Positions 1-11,500 of a stretch of DNA of 25,356 nucleotides are shown here, in pieces; position 1 is the stretch's first letter; each line of letters begins with the position of its first letter. The position numbers and the translations under genes are program-made. Source of the stretch: Saccoglossus kowalevskii. Taxonomy: Eukaryota > Hemichordata > Enteropneusta > Harrimaniidae. Where the stretch lies: positions 1,528 through 26,883 of the forward strand of contig NW_003109984.1 of assembly GCF_000003605.2 (NCBI RefSeq), written 5' to 3'. The notes under the pieces are model-generated. The model worked only from the letters and a program-made list of their open reading frames with translations, was not told where the DNA came from and did no database searches.

Positions 1-1975
1 GACGAATAACAAATTTAACCTAATGTTTTACAATACATTTAGACCAGTTTTGATCACGAAAATCATTTTTTTTAGTAAAATTATGTTTTGTATTTCTTAT
101 AATGTAATTTTACATCCATGTAAATCCAAAACTTGTCTGTTTTAATTCATATTACTGAACTACCACAGTTTCCAAGTACAAGTAGTTTGGGTTCACGATT
201 TGGAACACGTACCACTCTACATTTGAGCTAATTCTTATCATTTGACAATAAAGTAACCGTGTGAAAGTATAATTCCCAATATTTATTCTAGAGCTAATTC
301 TTGTAACACAATTCACACATTATGCATCTGTAGTCGCCCATTAATGAAGATTTCATTTTATTCTAGATATCAAACGACTACACAACCATTAGAGTGCTAG
401 ATTGATTGGGAGAGCATTTTATTCATGCAAGTGGCGCATGCATTTTTTCACAACATATTCAATATACGTTATATTTATAATAGAGATTGATATAGCATAA
501 ATTATATAGTAGCATGATCATGAAATAGTGAGTTATTATAATTTCATAAAAAATAATCGTAACGTTATAACAGCACAACCATGAAATCCATAATAGTCTG
601 TCACTAATAGTCTTTTAAACTCTACCACTTTCAGATCTGTACAAAAAAATCAGCTCTACCTGGAATCCTCATTGTCAACTGATGTTAACCTAAGTCAATC
701 GTCAATTTAAACACGGATATCATTTCAAGCCGTATGAATATATACATCTGACATAAAATGCAAAACATGCTCTCGGCACATGTATATATTTTCTATACGC
801 TCACGTACCGTTATAGCGCAGGTTTATTCTACTGACATTTGCCTAATAAACAAAGCGTAGTTTATTTTCATGGACTGGTAGGTTTTATGCATTAAACCAA
901 AAACCAAAAAGGAAACATCCAAATGTCGTATTGTCATGTAGAAGTGGTGGGAATATTGTAATACCTACATATAACTACTGATAGTTACATAAACCATTAT
1001 TAGAAACAATATGAGTAAAATAAAGTTATTCCATTTATGGTTGAAGTGTTATTATATTTATGAATGATGTTAATTACATTTATGATGTTAATTACATTTA
1101 TGGTTTCCTCAAGGTACAATGTACAACAGTGTCAATTCCATGAACACATATTTCAAGCATTACTCGTGACACGCGTGAAGAAGAAAATAGCTAAGCCAAT
1201 GTAAAAGTATGACTCATGAATGGTACAATAAAACGACAATAAACATGCAACAAAGAACCAGGCAGAGTAATTGTTACTTGGAGCAGACAAGCTAACAACT
1301 AGATTATATAAATACTGAACTAAGCTCGAGTTGTCTACAATTACGTAGGGTAATTCTGTAATCAGGCATCGTTATCAATGGGTATTAATTACATTAGCCT
1401 TGGGGCAACGGGATCAGTAAATTATACATTTTAATATCTTATTTATCATTGAAATGTGGCTATTAATGTTTACACACGTAGATTATGTGTTTACCGAATC
1501 TTATTTTTATATAATCCAGGATAATATTTCCTTTTAAGTTTACGTCACTAGACACATATGGTGAGTTTTTGTATAAATCCTAGCCATTGGCTACACACGC
1601 AATTTTAACGAAATAAATTATTTTCACGAGAATGACTAGATATTGGACCGTATACAACCCCGATAGAACCGGATATCCCTCGAGCAGCGCTGACAATGAC
1701 AAAACGATCGGCAGTATGCGACGTCAATGTATGTGATATGTATTTTCCATCTTTCCTGTATTAGATCACACTGTAGAAATACGCACGTTATGCATGCGAT
1801 AGGGTGTACTATTATTGCTAAATATAGGATTGTCCACATTGTATTGTGTATTAAAACATGATTAGCGTGTCCACCAATCTTCATAGAAATTTTGGGTTTG
1901 ACTCCCATGGTCAACTCGCAGGCAGTATTCGTATATGCAGAAGCGGCGACAGGACATTTTGCATGGGGGCGATAT
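1..1975. other. Intergenic, no gene seen
   Basis: AT-rich 3' flank of the GPCR gene. Apart from the tandem 18-mers at 1066-1101 nothing was recognised. A minus-strand open frame of 137 codons (2049-1636) runs through its right end, but starts within a dispersed repeat and is not called as a gene. Confidence 0.6.
1066..1101 (+). repeat. Two tandem 18-mers
   Basis: The 18-base unit GATGTTAATTACATTTAT occurs twice in perfect tandem, with a degenerate third part just before it. It lies in the 3' flank of the GPCR gene. Confidence 0.85.
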
Positions 1976-2102
1976 CTAAAATCTGGACCATCTGAAACGC
2001 TATTTCCTGCATTTTGAAGAGCAAATTTTGCTGACAACAAGTATTTCAGCTAGGGTGGGCGACCGAGCATCTGCCCCCACTGCTCCGGTGCCGCCGCCAC
2101 TG
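1976..2102 (-). repeat. Dispersed repeat copy 1 (hAT-end-like)
   Basis: Read on the minus strand this starts CAGTGGCGGCGGCACC. It aligns along its length with 17099-17216 on the plus strand, with identical blocks GTGGCGGCGG, GCTGAAA, GTCAGCAAAATTTGC and AAATGCAGGAAATA. It is GC-rich at its start, in contrast to the flanks. A CAGTGGCG start is typical of many hAT-related repeats in invertebrates, so a hAT-type end is a plausible but unproven origin. The repeat underlies the start of a 137-codon open frame (2049-1636) that can mimic a GPCR tail exon. Confidence 0.7.
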
Positions 2103-5100
2103 ATATCGGCGAACAGCGTCCTTTTGAAGGAGACTTGTGTTACGTTCACTGTTCATGACCAGTGTGCGTATACAGTATTCAGTTGTTCCTGTCGCAAAGA
2201 GTAGCGGTTTGATGTGTATGATTGTCATGTTATATCCATCATTTCCAGTTTGTAATCGATGACTACCGACTAAATGCAAACAGATTGGTTCTGGCTTGTC
2301 ACATTATAAGATTGAGCATATTTAATTAATGAACTTGTTGAACTTGTCGTAGATTGTGTCAAGTTGTTCCAAACTACAAACGTACTTTCCTTTAGTGTGT
2401 GTTCTAAATAATAAAGTACATAACTTTAATATATTCATGAATGACTCACAATGTACAATTAATTATCACATAGATGGGTTCATACACATATGCAATGGAC
2501 ATGTTAAAATATAAATATAACATATAAATATTTATTATGCACAAAAATACGCGACTTATGCATATATACAATCAACCAGACATTAAAGAACCAAAATTGG
2601 TAACTATGCCAGCTGACCACGTGGTGTAATATTTATAAAATATTAATAATAGTAACTTAACAAGTAAATGAGAGTTCAGTGAATAATAATTTTAATATAT
2701 GATTTGCGAATTCTGCCTGGCGTGTTCATTATCTATGTTTACTGGATACCACCATGACAGGTTTAAGCGTTACAGGTATGACATTATGTAATACAGGTGT
2801 ATTTATCGTCAAGTGAGCGGAATATTCTTCTAACTAAGGAGTATTGAATAATAAAACTACACATAAACACATATAAGATAATATATTCAAAAAAATAAAT
2901 ACAACTATACATGTGTACATGACATGTTGATAACGCAATCAGTGATAAATGTATTGTTCTTTTAATGCTTTTTTGTCAAACGGTCTTTACCACGGCACAA
3001 TCAACTGTATAAACGTATTTAAATAGGGTTACTATTCGCAGAACAACTTTTAGCTGGTGAAATTTTCTTCAGCGACTGAACAAATATAAATATTATAATT
3101 AATCATACATTTAATAAAATTAAAACGTACAGTAAATTTGTTACGTTGATATGAATGTAAGTTACAGAACACCAATACAAAAGATTGAAATAACTTCTTG
3201 TCACATTTGTATGAGCATACATTTAAAGACGTCCAATCTTTTGTACACCACAAACAAATTCACAATGACGGCATATTTTAATGAAAAACGGAGTATACAA
3301 GTAATTTTAAACCTACACAACAACTTATTAAGGGTGATTAAATTATAGAAGACTTGAAAAGTCTAAGATACGAAGGGGGAGGGGGTGTATTAACATAAAT
3401 AATACATCACCCGGAGCGCTCTAATTACTAATGCAACTCATTCATGAAAGATTCTTGAACAATCCAAAGATTTCCATTGAAGTATGTCCACGCCAGTAGC
3501 TCTTCGAGGCATGTTTAATTATGAATAAGAATTAAGAACGATTACATTGATTATCGACTGTGTCTTTAGAGCCACATCTAGTATAAGAAATATGAAAAGT
3601 AAAATTCCTGAAATCAAATTTATAAGTAATATTTTAAAATTGTTCACATTGGGCCTGAGCGATTAAACAAATAAATAGTATATTTAATTTGGTGATCAAA
3701 TAATGCAATGTCAAATGCTTACTAGCTTCAATAATACAATATATCAGGTTTACTTTTAGGATTCATTGATGTTTTTTGGTGGAATGGTTGAAATGCAACT
3801 TTGATGGTTTGCAGTATAAATTCAGATACATAACTGGGCAACGTCCCATATCAGTGTTTTAAGTATCAATTACCTCGTCGTTGAATACAAACAACTAAAA
3901 CAAGTAGGTATTATTCGACATTAATGGGTTGTTATAACTGATTGGGCAGTAAATACAATTTCCTCTAAAATGTCTATGTGTGATAATATTAGTTGACACA
4001 CATACGAATAAATAGAACAAATCTTCGAGGTTGTGGACTAGGCCAGGGAACGTGGTTTACATTTCATTAAATTACGCATTCTTTGGGATCGCATACTTAA
4101 AACCTGGAGTGGGTCACATGATGAGCTAACATTGCCCTTTGAAAGAAGAACGCCTCATAAATGTTCAGACCTGGAAAACATGAAAGGCACTCTCATCATA
4201 ACCTTCAAGCTAATGTCATACATAAATAAATTTTAAAAGTGACTCTACAATATAAGGTTTAGTAGTAAATTCATCTCATGTATCTATTTCGCAGCTTCTC
4301 AGTACTTGAAATAATCTATAGACTGTAGTTTGTGAGCGCGCAGTAAATATCGTAGAGTCTTCTGGTGCATTTGTATATTTGCTTATTTTGCAGTAATCAG
4401 TCATGATGTGAAATGGTCAAATTGCTTGCACAGACTAATCCGTTTACCTGTATTTCATTACATATTATGGTGATATAGAGTATTATTATATTGATATATT
4501 GATATATAAGAAAAATCTATATTCAAAATTAAATGGTTACACTTCTAGTTTACTTCAGAGTTGTCAAAGACCTATTAAAAATCAGTAGATTTCATAGCAT
4601 GAAGCGTGGAATTAAAATATAAGCTACTATTGAAATACAATACTTGAAATAACAAACATCTAGCGTTTCTAATGATGAAATTAATATCGTCCAAGTAATT
4701 AAAAAATAGTAATAATATTTATATTGAATTTAGTAATTTTATTTATAATTGAATTAATTGAAATCCTTGACTTGATTTGAGGCGCAAATTCACAGGAACA
4801 ACAATTTATATAGTTTTAAACTGTTTTAGAAAAATGACTCCTATTTATGTTTGAATATAATGTTTTCGTGTTTGTATCGCCTCAATGTACGGACAGATAT
4901 AGCATCCAACGACATGTATATCATACAATGTAATAATATGTTGAATGTTATGATGATGGTACATTTTCTGCGTATAATATAAAAAGACACATCAGTATGA
5001 ATCGTTCAATTGAGCATTGTCATGTGTAGATTCAGCTTCTACGGAAACGTTATACTACAAATTCGGAATATTTCTATATATTTGGCAAACATCAACAGCT

Positions 5101-5130
5101 ACCGATGACAGCGAATACATACATAATTGG
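2103..5130. other. Intergenic, no gene seen
   Basis: AT-rich DNA beyond the GPCR 3' end. It holds the nested hairpin at 3172-3249 and a short G-rich run at 3375-3387 (GGGGGAGGGGGTG). Open frames on both strands at 3050-3348 overlap that hairpin and look like chance. Confidence 0.55.
3172..3249. repeat. Nested inverted repeat
   Basis: TACAAAAGATTG at 3176-3187 pairs exactly with 3234-3245. Inside the loop a second, imperfect hairpin forms around GTATG-AG-CATAC. The sequence is AT-rich, and no function is assigned. Confidence 0.45.
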
Positions 5131-5136
5131 TTTAAT
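5131..5136 (-). terminator. Possible poly(A) signal ATTAAA
   Basis: On the minus strand ATTAAA lies about 310 bases after the stop codon and is followed within some 15-50 bases by a GT-rich stretch (about 5085-5120), the usual arrangement of a cleavage site. A canonical AATAAA also occurs further on at 4743-4738, and either could be used. AT-rich DNA makes chance matches common. Confidence 0.3.
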
Positions 5137-5446
5137 AAAAAAATGAATTGAGAAATTTATACCTTGTAAGGTAAACTTAAAATAATTTCTTCACTTGTAC
5201 CGTACGATATATATTTCACTATTCTGGTTGAATTCGTGGCACGTGTTTTATGTAATGAATACGAACAAACAACTACGTTGTATATATAATCCCCAGCTCA
5301 GTTAGTTACGTCATGGGAATACACTCACTGAATTTGATAGAAATCCAGGTTAGGCCGAATACATGATTATATGAACACGCGATCCTTTTGGTTGTAGATT
5401 TAAAATTTCCCTAGACGCACGCATTGCCTGTGTAGAGGATAGCAGT

Positions 5447-5578
5447 TCATGAGCATTTTGTAGATCGACTTCGATTGCGCGACGAGCGCCATGAGTCGAT
5501 CACTGTTGTTGAGTTTATGTGTGAGATGCAATTCAGGCCACAACGTCCACATATGTTACAACATCTTTTCAGTTCTTC
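5447..5578 (-). CDS. GPCR exon 4: helix 8, Cys-rich C-tail, stop
   Basis: This terminal exon of 43 codons plus TGA is short and easy to miss. The acceptor follows a T-rich tract and ends CCGTTGCAG, then GAA GAA CTG. Joined to exon 3 it continues the tail as GFR-EELKRCCNICGRCGLNC, which fits an amphipathic helix 8 followed by a membrane-anchoring cysteine cluster (C363, C364, C367, C370, C374). Palmitoylation there is an inference from the family. The remaining tail, residues 375-400, is rich in serine and arginine, with several SxxR and RSRS-type stretches that could be phosphorylated. Phase 0 is maintained, and the total then comes to exactly 400 codons. Competing acceptors further downstream give less helix-8-like tails. 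Confidence 0.87.
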   Translation of the reverse strand, partial: EELKRCCNICGRCGLNCISHINSTTVIDSWRSSRNRSRSTKCS

Positions 5579-8500
5579 CTGCAACGGACACGATAAAAAA
5601 TAAAAAGTATTGTTAGGTAGATTTAGAATTTACCCTTACATTTTAATTGACTACATCCCAATGTGCCCGAGTACGGCTAAAACGTAGCTAAAAGTAAAAA
5701 TTCAATTATTGCAATCTTCTCCTAAGGGTGTTCCAGATTTCAAGAATCCTGCAATATTGAGGGTTTTATTTATGGCAATGGTTAACCTGTAAAATTGCAT
5801 ACAGCCACGAACTATATTTTAAACTGATTGCATTTGAATAATTTATTGACAACTCCCCAAAATGATCGACATTTGGAAAATATATTGTGCTTCATCGGCG
5901 TCTCATTCCAGGAATCCCTCACCAATCTCAATCTATAATTAGCTACGTGCGGATATTTTGCAGTGACATTCAGAATTGGCATGCGACAATTTGAAGCACC
6001 TCCCCATACCCGCTCCCAGGAGATTTATTTTGTTCAGATTCCTATATCAGTAAGCTTTAATTTCGATGATTTTGCATTCCAATATTTTCGCTGGACTACC
6101 TGTGTGTTATTAATAAATACGGTTCGCACGCCACGTCACAAAAACACATGACAAATGATCTAATTTGACAAAGAATGATTGAATTTTCTCATGACCATTA
6201 TTGAAACTAATATTCCGTCATTTAACAAGGACATTCACTGACGTGCAATGTATCAAGCTGTCAAGCAAAATACATCATTACGATCATTACCATACATCAT
6301 AATCCATAAATGTTCCATGCGATTCTCGCCACGTATATACTCACTCGAAATCCGTCATGACAAATGGTATATACGAATGGATTGATAAAGCTGTTAGCCA
6401 TCGCAAGCCAATGCACGAACAAGTACACGCTAATGATGACGGTACGGTTGTTAGGATCCTCCAAAATGGTAATATCGAAAACAGTTGCTAATATTAAACA
6501 GTGTAGCGGTAACCAGCATATTGCAAATATAATTACGATTGCCACCAGCATCTTTGTAACCTGAAAAACAAAACAGATTACAATTACCAAATGTGAGATT
6601 TGTTGAAAAATATTTTTTTAATTTAATTGGTGTGATATTAAGGTTAATCTTTTGAATCTTCTGAAGCATTTCAAATCCGTGGCATATAGTGGCCATTCGT
6701 TTATGCACAGGTTTTCAAAAACACCAATATATTGGGGGTTATTCATTAATACGTTTTGAACATAGAGTTAATTAATGCATTGTAAAATAGAATAAACGAA
6801 TGGCCACCATATACGACGGATTATTTCACTATGGCAATTTAATAAACATGTATGAGTTTAAAATTGTAAATTATATTACTCTGACATTGGAACCTTCTCA
6901 AACTGATTAGTAGAAAATGTATTTAATACAGTTTTAATTATATGTTTCATGTCGTCTGTGTGATATTAATCTAAACTTGATTATTTGATATGTAGAAATA
7001 TAACTGAAAATAAAATGGTTCTAATTCGAACAGATAAATGCAAATTTCCATGATGTTGACTTACATTCTCACTGTTGTTTGTAAGAACAAATCTATTCTC
7101 ACATATACCATTGGTTAGATGAAGCACACTACTGAATCTCACCGACACAGCTAATGCAAAACCCACTATTTTGCTGGTAACAATTGTCCCATATATGGTA
7201 TGAATTCTCATTATTTATGTAGGTGTAATTATATACTACGTTCACATTAACAGATTATGTTTTTACTATCGGCAGGTAAGACAAAAACAGTGAGAATAGG
7301 ATCGCATTCACACAAATCGATTGAAATTCAGGGTTGTATGTTGGTTAAACATTCCTCAACAAATTCTTGCTAGATCTTGTTAGTTATTCCAATAAATGAA
7401 AACCTTTTACACTATTGTTTTTTCATGGATATACATTTTTTAAATAACTGCGCCTTGAAAACATATAACGAAATGATTATGTAACATCTTACATGCCATG
7501 TAGCTTAAGTTTGTTCTGTATTCCAGTATGCGTAATGTCAACAGATAATATAACAGACAATGCGAATGATTTAGAAAATGTTTATTATAAATCCATTACA
7601 TTCTAAGAAAACAGCTGGGTTCAACCAAGAGACTGACAACGCAAATAAGCATGCATAGACACATATCCTATATAAGCAAATAGCTTTCAGCTATATTTCA
7701 TTTTCATCTCTCATATTTGAATACGATACGCGAATTATAGGAGAGCCGGTCACGTTGTATGCAATGAATCAATGTACTACATGTATGCAATGTACTACTC
7801 TTTTTGAGCATGCACGTCGAACAACGCAAACACATAATAGGTCCATAAGTCTTCCTATGTCGGTCCTTTGTCTTTACAATGGTACTTTTAGTTTTTCTGA
7901 AACTTTTTTTTGTTTATTGATATTGAAATTGTATCGACACAGATGATCTATTGTTCCTGCCATAGACTTGCGTAATACAAGCATGTAACGCCCAGTTGTA
8001 TTTTAAATACAAGTCGAAAAACGTACACGCGATAATGTCCTGCGTCCCACATTTGTTTTACGCAAGTCTATGGTCAAAAGCACATAGCAACAACTTCTCC
8101 ACTCTAATCGCTAGTAACATTACACAAATATAGCGCACAATTTGAATATGTAAACGAACGCGCAAATGGGGTTGGCGGCGGGGTCGGTAGATATGACATT
8201 CACAACATTTAGAATAGAAATACCAGTGACTATAGATGGTTTCACTATAAGAAGTGTTTAACTATTAGCCGTAATTGACATTTCTGGTCACTTTTAAACC
8301 TAGTAGCTTATTGAACCACTCTGTAATTTGAAAAACATGTGATAGAAAATAACGCAATTAATGCCAACTGAAATATATGTTGATATGCACAATCCGTGCC
8401 AAGTCATATACACCGAAGACATGGCGTAAGGCAAGCGTAATTTAGAATGTAATATCGTAACAAAATAACAAACAATCTCACACGCTCAAACTCACAAACA

Positions 8501-11500
8501 AGTTGCACTTCTTACCTTTTTCTTCGATCTTCGGTATCGCCGATCACGCTTTTTGTCATTATTCCCTGGTATTTCTCTTGCCCAAAGAGCTTTCACTACA
8601 GCCGTGTATGACACAGATAATATGATAAGCGGAATCACGTACGTTGCAAAGATAACAAATACTTCGTAGACACTCTGCAGTAACTGATTATTCCAACGTT
8701 CGTCGCAATCATAAATCACCTCGCCTGTATCCATGGGATATGCCTTGGTTCTGGCAGTGACAAGTTGGAATATGCCTAATACGGATGATATTAACCATAT
8801 AAACGCAGTAACAAGTCTTGGTAGAGAAGATGGTCTAAGGTTTCTCATCGGTTCAACTACAGCTAAGTATCGATCGAAGCCAATTGCAGTTAATGTAAAT
8901 ATACTAACCGTCACAGACACCTGTATAAAATGATATAGGATCTCACATGAGTTACCCTACATTATTAGAAGCTAAAATAATAAAAATAATTAATATTACT
9001 ACTTTAAACTGTTGCTATTGTAAGATCGCAAATTTCTCTTTTTCCCATGTATCCCTTTTAAAACACATAAAGCAACTTCTGAAAGTAAGACTTAAAACTC
9101 AGAATTTATTCAGTGTTTAAGGTATATGTTTATTTGAGTAATGCATTCTTAATATGTTACTTATTGTTGAGTCAATTCAACCGTAGCCGATAGACAATTC
9201 ATAAAAAATATTTTGGTTGAAATAAAAACGTAAAGTGTGTAAAATAATACAAATTCACAACCCACAACTACAGGTAACAATTTTTGCGCATATGGAAATT
9301 GTCAGAAATCATGTCTGAAAAGGATGATTCATATATTGATACTTATCACATGAGCAGCTTGAATATCTAGAGAGCCTTATTTATTAAGCTAGGGTAATAT
9401 CCTGCACTAGCACGTGATACCTTTGACCCCGTGTTATTTGTTCCGCGGGTGAAAAAAAATATAGGCATACCTGTAACTTCAAATTCAGAGATAACATAGC
9501 TTTTCTGAAACCTCGTTTGTGTTGACGCACGTAATCAGTGTCGATAGTTAACGTTTTAGAATGTTTTATAGCAACACTTTTAGGGGTATACCCAAATGTA
9601 GACATTCTAGTTGAAATTTCAAATTTACTCAGTACTTTGCAAGACATTAGTAGCGTTCACGCATAGCTCCTTATCACAGGCTAAGAAACGCTAAGTACGG
9701 ATTAAATTTAGGCCGTTTTCAAAACCTGATCAAGATCTCCAGCACGGGCCAACGGAGTGTACGTGAACGTACGCTTAGCCCGGGCCAAGCGCCCAAAAAT
9801 CTATTGTATTCAATTCTCATTTGGAGATTTACTATTATATTCATAAATATGTCTTTTCCGCCATGACAATCAACGCGAGTACATCTAGAGTTATTGTTCT
9901 TGAAAAAAACGAACTGACGGTGAGACTGCTACTTCTTGCTATTCTGCAAGGCTGCACTTGAATTTACTTTAGAACTATTTTATAATTGTAAAACTAACAC
10001 ATATACCTGTCTATAGTTACCGTACTAGTAATCATAGCTAAAATTACTGAAGTTGTCTTTTATATTCTTAACAAGTTTGGGCGTTTCTTTCTGTTTCCTC
10101 CTGTGCGTGAACGCAATTGTCCGATATGAAAACATACGAGATCTTAGATCTTAAATCTTAGCCCATACGTTGCTAGTTTTAGAAATAATTTGAGTCAAAA
10201 ATTGGGCAAAGCTAATAATTTGATGTTTGTCAGTAATTCCACAGGTTTCTGCAGGTAAGATTTACACTCGTCATTACTCTAGTGGTCTGTATCGCGATTG
10301 TCGAGATGATACAGTTGTACATATGATAACAAATGTATTCAATACCTTGCATTGCTCGAAGCAGTATTGCAAAATATTCTCCACTACGCAATTACCTTCG
10401 AATAACCTTGCTGCAGAACAAGGAACACATGCATAACTTCCTGTTACACAACACTGGGAGTTTAAGTAACTGCTGCCCCATGAAGATTATTTTCTTTGAA
10501 AGTCCAGAAAATTGATTCTAGATGGACGTGTAATATCACATGTCTATTATTTGCCTACTTTGAGAAACCCATTATGTCAGTCATATGGTACGTGAGAATC
10601 GTAGTAATACAAACTGAGAGTTAATTAGCTTTTTTTCCAGTAGTAGATAATTTGCCAACTAAGTGCAGTTACTATACATCTCAAGCAGCGGTGTCATGTA
10701 TGTATAGTAACTGGAATTGCTTTACGTAAATCGAAAAGTTGTAAGCATGAAAACGAATTACAATAGCTGTATATATGCTATGAAATATAACAGTAAACGT
10801 TAACGTAATGGCATTTTCAACTCTAGAAGTCTATGAACATTATACGCAAGAAGAAGCATAGCAGCTGACAATCATCACACGATACCACTGGGATTGCCAA
10901 TATTCCAAGAATCCCAGTACTAGTTACAATTGTATTCCCTGGTTAGGGTATAACAAATCAAACTATGATTGATTGAATGACAGGCAAGTCACTCGCTTCA
11001 TACAAGAGTTGTATCCATATGTGTATGTATGACAGTAATGTAATTATTTCAAAACGTTAAACAATTGTTGTTACATGATGTAAGGCTTTACAATGATAGA
11101 TTCAACGTAGGATCGTCCACATATACAGTGTCAAGTTGTCCAATACATCGTTGTTATTACGGGGGAATTGAAAAGCAAACATATAATAAACAATTCCGTA
11201 GCACAATAGAACAATAACGCAAAATGTCATTTGCTATGCTATTAGAGGCATTTATATTTCTCATCATGAAATCATTACAGCAATTCCAGTATTTGTGAAC
11301 CCTACTGGATTCCAAAATAGTGATATCAGCATAAAACAATCCAATTTGCTTTAAAAAAGTGATTTAATACCGAATTTTGTATTCAATTAAGTTTTCAATC
11401 AATTATGTGAAAGATAACATTTGAACATCTCCTGGGGGAACCAAATGAAGTATGTATAATATGTTTTGAACGTGTATAAAAATTGGGTGAATGTATTTTT

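Larger units (their letters stand above)
6561..8515 (-). other. GPCR intron 2 (1955 bp, phase 0)
   Basis: This intron separates loop 3 from TM6, with donor GTAAGA and acceptor TTTTTCAG. It contains two inverted-repeat elements (6674-6822 and 7960-8073) and a small partial direct duplication at 7756-7798, in which TGTATGCAATG and ATGTACTAC recur. No coding segment was recognised inside it. Confidence 0.9.

Noticed and set aside
1636-2049. 137-codon minus-strand frame as the GPCR C-terminal exon
   Set aside because: It joins in phase and starts helix-8-like, but its first part is a copy of a repeat also present at 17099. It later contains a hydrophobic run unlike a GPCR tail, and the exon at 5578-5447 is nearer and fits better.
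4038-4103. Alternative terminal exon giving VLSMRSQRMRNLMKCKPRS after GFR
   Set aside because: The acceptor and phase are acceptable, but it lies beyond the better exon at 5578-5447 and has a weaker helix 8 pattern. Short in-phase frames after AG are common by chance.
5379-5427. Further possible acceptors near 5412 and 5430 after the TGA
   Set aside because: They give open tails, but only if the better acceptor at 5579 is skipped. They lie in the 3' untranslated part of the chosen model.
6300-6344. Read-through of exon 3 as the receptor's end (15 extra residues, stop at about 6300)
   Set aside because: It would ignore a strong GTGAGTAT donor and leave no cysteine-bearing tail.
8733-8933. 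Plus-strand frame over GPCR exon 2, and similar ones over exons 1 and 3
   Set aside because: These are antisense shadows of the receptor exons.
9384-9647. 87-codon minus-strand frame in intron 1
   Set aside because: No recognisable family, and inclusion would disrupt the phase-0 join in the middle of TM3.
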